DNA from: Mesostigma viride
Taxonomy: Eukaryota > Streptophyta > Mesostigmatophyceae > Mesostigmatales > Mesostigmataceae
Length of the DNA stretch: 60,000 nt
Assembly: GCA_009746045.1 (NCBI GenBank)
Contig: RPFO01000312.1
Location: 1,697,639-1,757,638 of the forward strand
Direction: 5' to 3'
The translations under genes and the position numbers were made by a program. The notes beneath the pieces were generated by a model that saw nothing but the letters and a program-made list of their open reading frames with translations, did not search any database and was not told the origin of the DNA. This document shows, piece by piece, positions 42,769-52,800 of the stretch. Numbering within the stretch: the stretch's first letter is position 1; every line of letters begins with the position of its first letter.

Positions 42769-42781
42769 TGGTATCGAGCGG
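42769..42781 (+). promoter_or_regulatory. copia-type primer-binding site
   Basis: TGGTATCGAGCGG directly after the LTR resembles the copia PBS TGGTATCAGAGC that pairs with initiator tRNA-Met (family knowledge), with a one-base difference. Confidence 0.8.
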
Positions 42782-43082
42782 GGTGGCCTACTAAATTGCT
42801 GAAACTGGTCCGATTTATCGGGCAAATTGACTCCCTGAATCCGACGTCGGCACTTTATGCCAGTCGTGCATATCCTAGACGGGCTTCCCTGTATCGAAAT
42901 TCAAGAACTCCAGTATTTAGACGATCGTCTCTACCTCGTATTTGCTGTTCTAAACCATCGTCGCATATTAGTCTTAATCTTTACCATTACGGATTGAGCG
43001 TCTCCGGCTTTCTCGGCTGTCTCCAGATTTTCACCTTGCCGAGACTCGGTTGTGACCAGATTTTAACCTTGCCGAGACAATC

Positions 43083-43976
43083 ATGTCCGCAGCCGCGACA
43101 GCAGCAGCTACGAAAGCGACAAAAGATCTCAACATTCTACAGGCCTGCAAAAATATTACACAGTTCGACGGCCTCGACCCAGTAAAGTGGGATAACACCA
43201 AGATTCCTTTTCTGGCCGTAGTGACAGCATTCGGGATGCTGTCTGTCCTGCTTGGCACCGAGGTCAATGAGGAACGCGACCTGATTCTTTTTGCGGCCCT
43301 TTGTCAGTGCCTCGTTGGACCGGCACTCAAAGTGGCAAACAGTGTTACTCAGAAAACTGGCAGCGTGGCATATCATCGCATCTGTGAAGAATATGAGCAT
43401 CTCAAGCTGCAGATGAGCAACCGGCGAGCACTACGCCGCAAGCTAAATCGAATGAAGCTGGAACCCGGCGTTACAATGCGGCAATATATAACCGACGGGG
43501 AATTAACTTATAACGACCTGATTGCCACCGGCGCCAAAATGGCACCCGAGGATCTGGCCGAGAATCTGCTCGCCGGCGTGACCGAGGAGTTGCTTCCGTC
43601 CCTTGCCCAATTGAACCTTGGGGACGGTATCACCCTACAGGAAACTAAGGCGGCACTTCTTAAGGCCTGGGACCTTGTGCACGGTAACAAAGATTCCGCG
43701 GAGGCCACCGGGGTGTATCATACCTCCCACTCTGGACGCGGTGGCCGTGGCACCGGCCGTGGCAGGGGGCGTGGCGGTCACAATGGCGGGACCCAGCGGC
43801 CCAGCTGCACCCACTGCGGTCGCACCTCTCATCAGGAGCCCACCTGCTGGTGGAAGTATCCTCACCTACGGAACACTCGCGGCAACACCGGCGGGCCCGC
43901 CGCCCACCACACCACCGACACCCCACCGGCGCCCTCCCACGAGGCCCACGACCTCCCCCCCGGTTTCTGCTTCTAA
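43083..43976 (+). CDS. gag: Gag of TR-GAG element
   Basis: 297 residues. Typical copia Gag (UBN2-like) layout: NITQFDGLDPVKWDNT, LLGTEVNEERD, then AYHRICEEYEHLK, LNRMKLEPGVTMRQYI and VTEELLPSLAQLNLGDG. Then a Gly/Arg-rich RNA-binding stretch (GRGGRGTGRGRGRGG) and one zinc knuckle CTHCGRTSHQEPTC (CX2CX4HX4C). Complete with no breaks, so it may still package RNA. The ATG lies about 300 nt after the PBS. Confidence 0.9.
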   Translation: MSAAATAAATKATKDLNILQACKNITQFDGLDPVKWDNTKIPFLAVVTAFGMLSVLLGTEVNEERDLILFAALCQCLVGPALKVANSVTQKTGSVAYHRICEEYEHLKLQMSNRRALRRKLNRMKLEPGVTMRQYITDGELTYNDLIATGAKMAPEDLAENLLAGVTEELLPSLAQLNLGDGITLQETKAALLKAWDLVHGNKDSAEATGVYHTSHSGRGGRGTGRGRGRGGHNGGTQRPSCTHCGRTSHQEPTCWWKYPHLRNTRGNTGGPAAHHTTDTPPAPSHEAHDLPPGFCF

Positions 43977-44534
43977 ACGCCTTATCCAGCTCCCCCGGGA
44001 CAGGGCACAAGGGGTAGCAGCCAGCTGGGCCCAGCTAGCACCAGACGTGGGCCCTGGAGCTTTTCAACCTGCACTGCAGCAGGCGACAGCAGCCAGCCCC
44101 CCCAACCCGTCCTCTGGCCCTCCTGCATTGCTAGCGGCTAGTCGCCCACCCTGCCAGACGTGCCAGGTGCAGGTCTTCATGCCAGCAGCCAGCAGTGACC
44201 AGTACTGCAGTACCAGCATCAACCAGTCAACCTGTGTTCTTTTCTCCTGTGGCGCACTCCCAGGGACACCTGGGGGCCACCGGATGTCTTTCCAGGGTCC
44301 CAGCATTTTACCAGCAACAGCAGCCACAACCAAGTTTTTTCTAGGGTCACCAGCATTCTCCAAGCGACAGCCACTGTGGCGCACTCCCAGGGACACCTGG
44401 GGGCTACAGTCATCAAGTCTCCTCTCAGCTCCAACCAGATAGCCGTGTAAGGGGGGTGCCATGGGAGTGTACCCGGCTATACCCTCACTAGCTATAGGTT
44501 TCTCTGAGCAAGGGGGGAACAGGCACATTGTATG
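43977..44534 (+). other. non-coding internal region of TR-GAG element
   Basis: No pol remnant found. A segment with GTGGCGCACTCCCAGGGAC followed by ACCTGGGGGC occurs twice (about 44249 and 44370) and is self-complementary (CCCAGG/CCTGGG), perhaps a packaging signal. Confidence 0.5.
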
Positions 44535-44543
44535 CAAGGGGGG
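44535..44543 (+). promoter_or_regulatory. polypurine tract
   Basis: CAAGGGGGG immediately precedes the 3' LTR, where plus-strand DNA synthesis would be primed. Confidence 0.75.
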
Positions 44544-45119
44544 TGTCAGGATATGCCCCAATATGCCTGACAGTTTTTTTATTGAGTGTGCTAGTTTCGG
44601 GTATACCGGAACTTATATGACTACTTTCTTCTACATTCTACTAAATATATTAGTTAGCTAAATATATTAGCTAGCTGACATCCGTACCCTAGTGGTACTG
44701 TACCCAGTGGTACTGTAACCAGTGGTACTGTAACCAGTGGTACTGTAACCAGTGGTACTGTAGCCAGTGGTACTGTAGCCGTCTGACAAAATTTGCCTGG
44801 CTCCGCGCTACGCGCCGACCCTATGTTCACTAAGTGCTGCCCTGGAGGCGCAATGTCCTTGTACTTGCATACTAGTGATCTGACGCATCATTTTAGTGTT
44901 GGTGTAAGCCACCCACTTGTGTGTGGCGGCTGGATGCACTTTAACTTATACCGTAGATTATTTCCAGATCGACGGATACTGCGACAGTGTGTTTTTCCAC
45001 TTAATGTTGCCCCTGCAATTGTCATGGCTACCCGTTTGTACGCCGACTCAAAGTCAATATATAAAATCAGTAAAGCATTATTCGATCTTTAAGCCTGCCA
45101 CCTGTCTTACATTTTGACA
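44544..45119 (+). repeat. 3' LTR of gag-only element (576 bp)
   Basis: Same as 42193-42768 by eye; followed by GATAC. Confidence 0.93.
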
Positions 45120-45124
45120 GATAC

Positions 45125-45794
45125 TATATGATATGTGTTTCCCTGGTACGCTTGCAGATCCATCCACATTACGATCTCGTGAACCAGCATGTATATATCC
45201 CCTGAAGGACTGCTGTGCCAGGAGTCTTTACTACTACTGATCAGCTCATAATTATACCCATCAGTGAGCCTGGTCAGCAATTGTACGCTGTGGCATGCTT
45301 TCAGTAACCGTTAGCACCATTGCAACCGTTGGCATTTTCATTTCATCATAAGTGGGGCAACTAATTTCGTGAAATTCGAGGGCTTCATGGTCCGCGGCTC
45401 CCCAACGCAACCACATGCAATTTTAGTTGATTAACTGGAGTACTTGTAATAATCAACTGTTTCATATCAGGCTTGCTTTGCAATGGTAGTCTCACATAAT
45501 TGATCGCTGAGTTTATTAATCAATCTGGATGATTATTCTCGTGTCCCCGTTGGGGGACCACGCAGCACTGAATTCCCCAATTAAGTTATAGTCCAGGCGT
45601 CTTCCCAAGACATCAATCAATGAATAAATAATCACTTAATTACACACAGGTCGTGAGGGTGAGATGAATACAACCCCAACTACGGTCACTGTCTCATGCT
45701 CATGCCTGTGCCCTAGCCTTTGTATAGCCATGCTGATCTTCCAGCACATGCCAGGCCCTCCTTGAGCTCTGAGAGATCATGCTGGTGCAGGTGC
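45125..45794. other. non-coding, no gene seen
   Basis: AT-rich intergenic or intronic DNA between the gag-only element and the first dispersed repeat. It contains a diverged relative of 30001-30070. Confidence 0.4.
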
Positions 45795-45875
45795 CCTTGG
45801 TGCACCTACAGGAGGTGTAGTTTACATCCTACCCTTGCAGGAAGTAGCCAATAATGTATTAAAAGCCATATGAAG
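45795..45875 (-). repeat. dispersed ~140-bp repeat, inverted partial copy
   Basis: Reverse complement of the family: GGTGCACCTACAGGAGGTG, then GTTTACATCCTACCCTTGC and AGGAAGTAGCC, then GCCATATG. Confidence 0.55.
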
Positions 45876-46211
45876 TGAGACAGCTATGCCTGGACGCATG
45901 GCGATCCAACGCCGTGGAAGGACTAGGGTAGTTGTCTGAGAGGAAAGACGCGAAGGCCGCGTGGCTATCTCTAGGTAGACCTGCATTGGAAGCCATATGG
46001 CCCTTGTCAGGGATATGTGCTACATGTACTCCCTGCATGGCAACAGAGTAATGTTCATTCATTAATCTGTCTTGCATATTGCATTAACTGAGACAATGGT
46101 GACATGTGTGCGGACCACAATACAACAGTTGGGACATGTCATGCTGGCAAGGATGATGCATGAAGAATGTAGCCCTGCGCTTCCTATGCAGAGAGTCACT
46201 CTCTGTCATTG

Positions 46212-46360
46212 AGTTGAATTGAATTGAATTGTAACATAACTCCGTTGGGAGTATATGTAGCACATAGCCCTTGAGAGGGGGCATATGGCCTATCATACAT
46301 CCTAAGCTACTTCCTGCAAGGGTGGGGATGTAAACAACACTTGCTCGAGGTGCACCAAGG
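46212..46360 (+). repeat. dispersed ~140-bp repeat, copy 2
   Basis: Begins after AATTGAATTGAATTG with GTAACATAACTCCGTTGGGAG; has GGGGGCATATGGCC, CTACTTCCTGC and CTCGAGGTGCACC. Confidence 0.6.
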
Positions 46361-46627
46361 CACCTGCACCCTCATGATGTATCGCGCTATGCCCACTTAA
46401 GGGGGAGCGTGGCATGTGGGGGAAGATCATCATGGCTATACAAGAGCTATGGCATGGCGTCTCAGCAGAGAGTTACTCCCTGCATGGGCACTGCATAATT
46501 AAATAAAGCTAGGCATCATCTGGAGGGTGGCTCATCATAGGCACACATGTACATGACTAAAAAGGCTAGGCCTAGGCTGGTATAGTGCCTGTAGTAGGCG
46601 GGCATGTACACTCTCTGTCATGTTCCT

Positions 46628-46790
46628 CATTAATTAATTCATTACATGACTCCATTGTGAGTACATGTGGCACATATCCCTGAAGCTGTGCATATGGCCT
46701 TTAATACATTCTGGGCTACTTCCTTGCGAGGGTAGGATGTAATGTCAGTTAACTACACCTGCTCCAGGTGCATGAAGTGCACCACCACCA
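46628..46790 (+). repeat. dispersed ~140-bp repeat, copy 3
   Basis: Begins after AATTAATTCATTACATGACTCC; has GTGCATATGGCC, GGGCTACTTCC and CTCCAGGTGCATG, then runs into the (CAC)n tract. Confidence 0.6.
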
Positions 46791-46879
46791 CCACCACCAC
46801 CACCACCACCACCACCACCACCACCACCACCACCACCACCACCACCACCACCACCACCACCACCACCACCACCACCACC
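46780..46879. repeat. (CAC)n microsatellite
   Basis: About 33 uninterrupted CAC copies. LTR-D begins directly after it, so the element inserted at or in this tract. Confidence 0.95.
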
Positions 46880-47522
46880 AGTTAGAAAGAGCTCCCAACG
46901 TATGTGAGCTCTTGATCTTTCACAGCGCGTCTTAGCCAATGTTGCAAGGCAGCAACCTTGAATCTGTTCACCAGGCCACGACCACAATGGGCACTTCCAC
47001 GACCAAGGTGGCACCCACGGTTCGTGCTTTCCGAGATAGCTGGTCATCCCCCATGACCAAGCTATATCCTTGCGTTGTTCCTCGTTCCCATCGGTGTGAC
47101 GAGGCACGTGCAGGCGTGCAAGCAAATCCTCAACGTCCACTGGCATCAGTGCAGAGCCAGGACGAACTGGATTTGCCTAGACTCTGCAACCTAGGAAGTA
47201 CAGGACCTGTCACAAGCCTGCAAGGCCTAGTATCCTTGCAGACCTGTGCCAGCTCCAGTATTCCACCAGTCACAGGCTGCTGCTCCTCTGATCTACGTGG
47301 ACCACAGTCACGTGATAATCAGGCTAAGCCTGTGCAGGTACGGCCTGCCACGTGTCCTGTCCACTATACCAGAGGACTGCACCCTAGTCGGCCACGGATG
47401 GCTAGGACTTCGGGACTTGATATCTTTCTCGTCCCTTGTCTGTTTCAGGCGGTCAGCACGGCGTTGGAAAGGTCTTTCCAAACTGCGTCCACTTAGCATA
47501 TTGGTTGCCCAAAATGCTAACT
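46880..47522 (-). repeat. inferred 3' LTR of element D (643 bp)
   Basis: Starts AGTTAGAAAG right after the (CAC)n tract and ends AAAATGCTAACT. The termini are the same 6-bp inverted pair as in LTR-A. No second copy is in the window. Confidence 0.6.
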
Positions 47523-48535
47523 CCAACCCTTTCTTCTTTTGGAGCTGGACCAGCTTGAAACAAGCCTAACCTTGCTTGTGTTCACTCAGCCACAGACCGC
47601 TTGGTCCCTTAGGGTTGATCAGACCTGATAGGGCCCAGGGTCCTGCCTCCTTTTGGGTAACAACATATACGCCCTTGGACCAGGCTAGGTGTACTGGCCA
47701 GTGAATCAGAGGTCACCCCAGGTTATCCCCCTGACCCCTTGGTCAGCTCCCAACCTTTCCTTGGGAACTTGGTGTTAGATTAAAGTCAAGGCACATTACC
47801 TAGTCCAATGGCTGGGATTAAAGGATGCCAAGAACGTATTATTGTGAGTTCCTGATCTTTCACAGTTATCACAGGCGCCCGTTCTTATGGCGCCCGCCTT
47901 GGCCAGCCTTTCCCTTTTATGCTCAAAGAGACTCAGGTAGCACCTACACAAATACTGCCTTATTGGGGAGCCCATGTCTTCACTGGGTGTTAAGCCCAGG
48001 AATCACTCATGCCAGGCTGTGGCTCTGCTGGGGAATTGAACCCCACCCCAACCTCCAGGTTTATAGATGACCTGGAACTTCACACAAGAGAAACATTACA
48101 ACCATGAGAACAACATGAGAATGACATGACATGGTTATGTTTTATTCAAGCAATATATAACCCAGAATGTGGCTCCCTGGCAACCATGTTCCACATGGTC
48201 ACACAACCAGGTTCTTTATTAGCAACAGGTTGGAAACAAGCACTAGAAAACATATATACAGCAACCTGTAAGAACCAGCATTCGGGTTGCCCTTGCATGG
48301 CCTAACTGTTTGAGGCCAAAGGCGTCGACTTAAGTCCTGGCGACTCTTCTGAACCCCATGGGGAGGGCCAGGCATGATTCTCAGCTGGTAGGAGTGACAT
48401 TCCACACCAACTCCTGTCCAGGAGGGTGTACCTAACCCTGAAGGACCGGCTGTCAACCAGTAAGCACCAGTCACCACTTGGTACTTTGGTCAAGCAGCCC
48501 ACTGGGGACACCCAAGCTGAAGCAAGGCCTGGTCT
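47523..48535 (-). other. post-pol region of element D with tRNA-like hairpin
   Basis: No long coding frame. Holds GGCGCCC-GTTCTTAT-GGCGCCC (47874-47895), matched by a close relative in LTR-C. Also a perfect T-arm-like hairpin at 48029-48045: in element sense, stem TGGGG/CCCCA with loop TTCAATT. Confidence 0.55.
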
Positions 48536-49249
48536 CTATGGCCGCCCGTGTAAGGGGTCCATGAGCCCACGGAGCAGGGGGTACTGCCTCTCCGCCTTCT
48601 CCTCCAGCTTGGTGAGGGCATCTGCAGGGTTGTCCACACCAGGCACATGTTCAATGTGAGCTAGGTAGGACATCTCCTTGAGCAACAAGTAGTCAAGGTC
48701 CCTGCTCCTGGCCAGCTGCCTGTGCACAAATTGCACCATGCCCATGCTATCAGTCCTCACCAGTGTGTGCAGCTGCAACCTACAGGAAGCCACTTGACAT
48801 AGCTGGTAGAAGAGCTCCCTCAAGTAAAGAGCAGTATGCAGCCCTTCACAGATTGCCCTGCACTCAGCAATATCACTGCTGGGTGTAACCCTGTTCTGCA
48901 ACCGACTGTACCAGGTAACAAGTGAGGTGTGATCTTGCTCCAGGGTAACTAATGCTGCTGCCCTGCCCCTGACCTCTGTGACCTTCCTATTATCCATAGA
49001 GCTGTCCACATAGAGAACCATGTCAAGGGGCTTGTACAAATCCACAGGACCCAGTATGAGAGGGGGAGACATCATGACAGCCTGCACCACACTCTCAGCA
49101 CCCACCTCAACCAGCTGGGAATCAGTAAGTCGACTCAGAACCAGCAAGTCAGGGGCACATATACTTGCAAGCCATGCCAGCATGCCCCTGATGGTAGCAC
49201 ACCTAGCCTGCGTGATGGGCTCCTGCAATGCATCTACAATCTGCTGTGG
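48536..49249 (-). CDS. pol: RT end and RNase H of element D (separated from rest of pol)
   Basis: In element sense it opens YPQQIVDALQEPITQ right after the insertion point. RNase H follows: LYVDSSMDNR (Asp), DIAECRAICEG (Glu), VRTDSMGM (Asp), DNPADALTKLEEK. The stop lies at 48536. Apart from the LTR-C insertion the frame is intact. Function: degrades RNA in the RNA-DNA hybrid during reverse transcription. Confidence 0.88.
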   Translation of the reverse strand, partial: PQQIVDALQEPITQARCATIRGMLAWLASICAPDLLVLSRLTDSQLVEVGAESVVQAVMMSPPLILGPVDLYKPLDMVLYVDSSMDNRKVTEVRGRAAALVTLEQDHTSLVTWYSRLQNRVTPSSDIAECRAICEGLHTALYLRELFYQLCQVASCRLQLHTLVRTDSMGMVQFVHRQLARSRDLDYLLLKEMSYLAHIEHVPGVDNPADALTKLEEKAERQYPLLRGLMDPLHGRP

Positions 49250-49254
49250 GTAGT
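49250..49254. repeat. 5-bp target duplication GTAGT, left of LTR-C
   Basis: GTAGT recurs at 57082-57086. Removing LTR-C and one copy restores the pol frame of element D. Confidence 0.93.
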
Positions 49255-49871
49255 AGTTGTGAGGGTAAGAATGCCACGAATTCCGCCATGGTTCTTGCAG
49301 GAAGTTGCCTTTATTAATAATCAGGAAACACAGACGTAAGTCACGTCACTTCCAAGACTGCACGCAGCACAGGCGACAGGGTCGCAGTGCCAAGAGAACG
49401 TGCACGCAAGAACTAGCGTCCCGGTGTGACCAAGTCACTCATATAGCTTGCTAGGGACGCGTCCAAGTATTCAGCTGCACTGTCACAGCTGAACTGTCAA
49501 TCAATTGATTACACAGACTCTGGCACGCCTTTGGCGCGCAGATCTATCAATTGTCCATACGGCTAGTCCTGTGGACCTATCCGTACACTACTCAGCATCA
49601 ATTGTCTCATAGGTCCTGGCGCGCTACAGTGCGCCTACCTATCAATTGACCATCAAGTCCTGTACAAGTCCTGTCAACGTCCTGCGGACTATCAAAGTGA
49701 CACTTGTACATCCTGTGTCCGTACGCGCCCACAGTGGCGCGCCGGGTACTGTCGGCACAGCCTAGGAAACGTCATAACTTTTACGTTCCTTAACCAAATG
49801 AGGCGTTCAAGGTGCCGTTGGAAAGAGCGTAACAATCTCTATCCATCTAACGTAAATCCTTTACGTTAACT
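49255..49871 (-). repeat. LTR-C, 3' LTR (617 bp)
   Basis: AGTTGTGAGG...ACGTTAACT. Rich in short inverted motifs (ATCAATTG, GGCGCGC). Confidence 0.93.
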
Positions 49872-50821
49872 CCAATCCCTTCTTTTCTTTAGGGATCACA
49901 TCCCCTGCCAGGGACCCTTGAAGTAGCTTGAAATGTCCTTCACTCCAGCTTGAAGCTTGAACAGATGTCTTTAATGGCCAATGCCATTCCCCCAGCCCTT
50001 TCTTTTAAGGAACTGGAAAAGAAACAGATCTGCCACAGGGAAAACCATTTCATGAGAAATGGAGAAAAACCTATGGAAGTGGCATTACAGAGTACCACCA
50101 GATATTAGAAGCACACAAAATTAAATACATACAGGTTAATTCTATGAGGTCTTCTCCAGGAATTAATCCCATCACCTCGGTAGAGCCTCCAGTACAATGA
50201 CCTTCTGGCGGTGAGTTACATTAATCCCAGATACTAATCCCATAAAACCCAGTACATATTCAATATAAGTACAATAAATCCATGACAATTAAAATACCAC
50301 TTGACAAAGTAAGGCGTATTACAATAGTTTGCCTGTCATTCTCTCAACAGGGGTCTATTGGCGCCCGTCTTACGGCGCCCGTCTACTTGCCAGATGGTAA
50401 ACTGCCACAGCAAACAAATGACAAAATGAAACACATAGGCAACAATTAAATCCTGCCCTGGGGAACTAGGGAAGTCTGAACAGGCAAACACCTGAACAGG
50501 CCAGCTTGTAGAAACATAATACCAGGGAATCGAACCCCGCCCTATAAACCCCAGAATAAAGGTTCCCAGACCATTGTGAGAAGTATGTACAAATATACAT
50601 TTCTTTTAAAATAGAATACATGGTCTGTAATGGACCTGTCAACCTTGTGTAGTCAACAGCATGAACCCCAGCCAAAACCTGGCTGTATCCTGATTAAAAT
50701 CAGAGTGAGTGTACCATGGTCCATGAGCCTTAGTACAGACTAAAATACAGGTATTATGCCAGTCACAATGCTGACACTACCACACAATCTGCTCTCCAAT
50801 GCCCTATAACCATGCACCAGC
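49872..50821 (-). other. post-pol region of LTR-C with tRNA-like and PBS-complementary hairpins
   Basis: Non-coding. In element order: a T-arm-like hairpin (50539-50523; stem CGGGG/CCCTG with loop TTCGATT, a good Pol III B-box match), then GGGCGCC-GTAAGAC-GGGCGCC (50381-50360). Then a hairpin at 50338-50302 (stems TGACA/TGTCA and AGGC/GCCT) whose loop carries the complement (50323-50315) of the first 9 nt after the 5' LTR. Confidence 0.5.
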
Positions 50822-52648
50822 TTAGACAGCTTGCTGAGATGGGTCCATCAGAGACTGAAGAACCTTGTATTGCACTGCTGCCTTCTGCACTAGCTTGGTC
50901 AAAGCATCAGCAGGATTGTCAACCCCAGGGATATGCTCAATATTGGCCAAGGAGGACAACTCCTTAAGAAGGAGATAATCCAAGTCCCTACTTCTGGCCA
51001 TCTGCCTGTGCACAAACTGCACCATCCCCATGGAGTCTGTTTTTAGAAGAGTGGTAACCTGAAGTGGCCAAGGAGTGTTAGAAGTCATCTGATGAAGCAA
51101 CTCCTTCAGATAAAGGCTTGTGTGAATGCCTTCACAAATAGCCCTGCATTCTGCCACATCACTGCTGACAGCCACCCGTTTGTGCAGGCGACTAAACCAG
51201 CTCACCAAACTCCCCAGGCCTTCCTGTCTGAGCACAAAGAGCCCTGCAGCCCTGCCCCTGACCTTGGAGACCTGCCTGCTGTCCATTGAGCTATCCACAT
51301 ACAGCTCCATGCAAATGGGTTGTGATAAATCCACTGCAGACAACAGAATGCCAGATGAAGCCCTGACCTGATCAGCCACCTTGGCAGACCCTAGCTCCAC
51401 CAGCATGTCATCAGGCAACCTGGCTATGACCATAAGGTCTGGCCTGGAAATGCCTGCCACCCAAGCAACCATGCCCCTCACCATGGGACACAGTGCCTGT
51501 GTGATGGTTGGAGGAAGCTTGCTAATGAGGGTCTCTTGATAGTCATTGCCCCCCACCAGCAGCATACGCCACTCCCCCTTCTTCACCAGTGTGGCCTCCA
51601 TGCCCACAAACAGCAGAGGCTCATTCTCCACCTGCCATTGCTCCCTACCCAGAGGAAACTTGGACTTAATGATGGAGATCAGCTCCTTAAGCCACGACGT
51701 GGGAGCTATCAGATGTAGGTCATCCCCGTGCAGCGAAGCATACACTGGCAGGCCTTCCCATTGCCCCAGAAACAGACAGGGGTCTACAGGAGAGACCTTC
51801 AAGTTGCAATGCTCCTTCAGGAAACGGTTGAGAGTCTCCCTCCAGATTATTGGACTTGACCTCAGGCCCTCCAGGCCCTTGAGGATTTTAAGGAACTCCG
51901 TGTGGATGTCCCTTTTCCATACAGCAGGCACCCTAACATAGAAAGGCGTCTTGCCCTCCCACTTTTCCTGTGCCACATCTGCATCACCCTCCAGAAATGC
52001 CCTCTTGAAGTCTATCACCACTGAGCCATAGTCCAAGCCCTTGTTGAGAAGGCCTAGAAAGACACACAGCAGCAGCCTCCAAGTATCATGCAGCATGCCA
52101 GGGGTATACAACTCCTCAGCAGTGCACTCACCAGTACCCTTGAACTCATTCAGCACTGGCCTGACATGTGGTACCTTGACCCCGTCCACCTCCTTCATCT
52201 TGATGACAAACTTGAGCTTGAGTAGACGTCGTGCAGGAGGCAGGTCATTGACAGGTTCCACGCATTTCTTGGAGATCCAGTCCTCCCCAGATTTAATCAG
52301 ACCCAGTGTGACCTGGGGACACATAATGGGAGAGGACATGAGCTTCACCAGGCCTTGGTAGTTGATAGGGCTGTGTCCAGCAAGTGAGTGAGGACCAATG
52401 CCCAAACTGCTTGGATGACTAGCAGCTGGCAGTATGAGGTCATCAACCAAGGGCTCCTGCCCCTGGCACACTTGCACACGCTTAACCGTCCTGGTTACTG
52501 CACGTGATAGGTGAGTGGTCCTGAAATTAATCAGTGGGACCTGACCAGCCCCTTCCTTAGTCAGGAGAGAGGACGTGATCACTACCCATCCTGGCATAGG
52601 AAATTCTGCCCCAGAAGAGCAGGTCCTTGATAGCCCTCCAAGACACAA
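50822..52648 (-). CDS. pol: reverse transcriptase and RNase H of LTR-C
   Basis: 608 residues. The start holds the last part of the protease in a shifted frame, then RT: LKLKFVIKMKEVDG, VVIDFKRAFLEGD (first Asp), GLEGLRSSPIIW, ASLHGDDLHL (HGDD). RNase H: ELYVDSSMDSR, DVAECRAICEG, LKTDSMGM, DNPADALTKLVQ. Uninterrupted through RT and RNase H. About 50 nt separate it from the stop of the upstream frame, and one frame change lies in between, inside the protease. Confidence 0.9.
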   Translation of the reverse strand: MCLGGLSRTCSSGAEFPMPGWVVITSSLLTKEGAGQVPLINFRTTHLSRAVTRTVKRVQVCQGQEPLVDDLILPAASHPSSLGIGPHSLAGHSPINYQGLVKLMSSPIMCPQVTLGLIKSGEDWISKKCVEPVNDLPPARRLLKLKFVIKMKEVDGVKVPHVRPVLNEFKGTGECTAEELYTPGMLHDTWRLLLCVFLGLLNKGLDYGSVVIDFKRAFLEGDADVAQEKWEGKTPFYVRVPAVWKRDIHTEFLKILKGLEGLRSSPIIWRETLNRFLKEHCNLKVSPVDPCLFLGQWEGLPVYASLHGDDLHLIAPTSWLKELISIIKSKFPLGREQWQVENEPLLFVGMEATLVKKGEWRMLLVGGNDYQETLISKLPPTITQALCPMVRGMVAWVAGISRPDLMVIARLPDDMLVELGSAKVADQVRASSGILLSAVDLSQPICMELYVDSSMDSRQVSKVRGRAAGLFVLRQEGLGSLVSWFSRLHKRVAVSSDVAECRAICEGIHTSLYLKELLHQMTSNTPWPLQVTTLLKTDSMGMVQFVHRQMARSRDLDYLLLKELSSLANIEHIPGVDNPADALTKLVQKAAVQYKVLQSLMDPSQQAV

Positions 52649-52800
52649 AAAGCAGTGTCCTGTCCAAGGATAGGAATGAATACCTCACCCAGTACCTTCA
52701 CGTGTACCCCGCCACTGAAGTCAGACACAAACTGATAGCTGGGTTCAGACATGCTGTACCCTGCTGCAGCCCTGGTCCCAATGATGGAACCTGAGAATTA
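52649..52800 (-). pseudogene. pol: damaged protease of LTR-C
   Basis: LEVDTNSQVP (catalytic Asp, DTN) ends the integrase frame at about 52810-52780. The matching strands SYQFVSDFSGGVHVKVLGE, then EGYQGPALLGQNFLC, are visible in other frames over 52745-52610. At least two small indels break it. Compare the intact version in element D (EVDTNSQVSVI ... AILGQNFLC). Confidence 0.7.

Larger units (their letters stand above)
42193..45119 (+). mobile_element. gag-only LTR retrotransposon (TR-GAG type)
   Basis: Complete 2927-bp non-autonomous element. Two apparently identical 576-bp LTRs (42193-42768, 44544-45119), beginning TGTCAGG and ending TTGACA, so normal TG...CA ends. The 5-bp duplication GATAC is at 42188-42192 and 45120-45124. 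Primer-binding site TGGTATCGAGC follows the 5' LTR, and a G-rich polypurine tract precedes the 3' LTR. It encodes only Gag, with no pol, so it must move in trans. Unrelated to elements A-D in LTR ends and primer site. Confidence 0.95.

Noticed and set aside
46745-47146. Gly-rich minus-strand protein
   Set aside because: The glycine run is the (CAC)n tract and the rest is LTR-D sequence.
48029-50539. A complete tRNA gene in the post-pol regions
   Set aside because: Only a T-arm/B-box-like hairpin is convincing; I could not form acceptor, D and anticodon arms around it.
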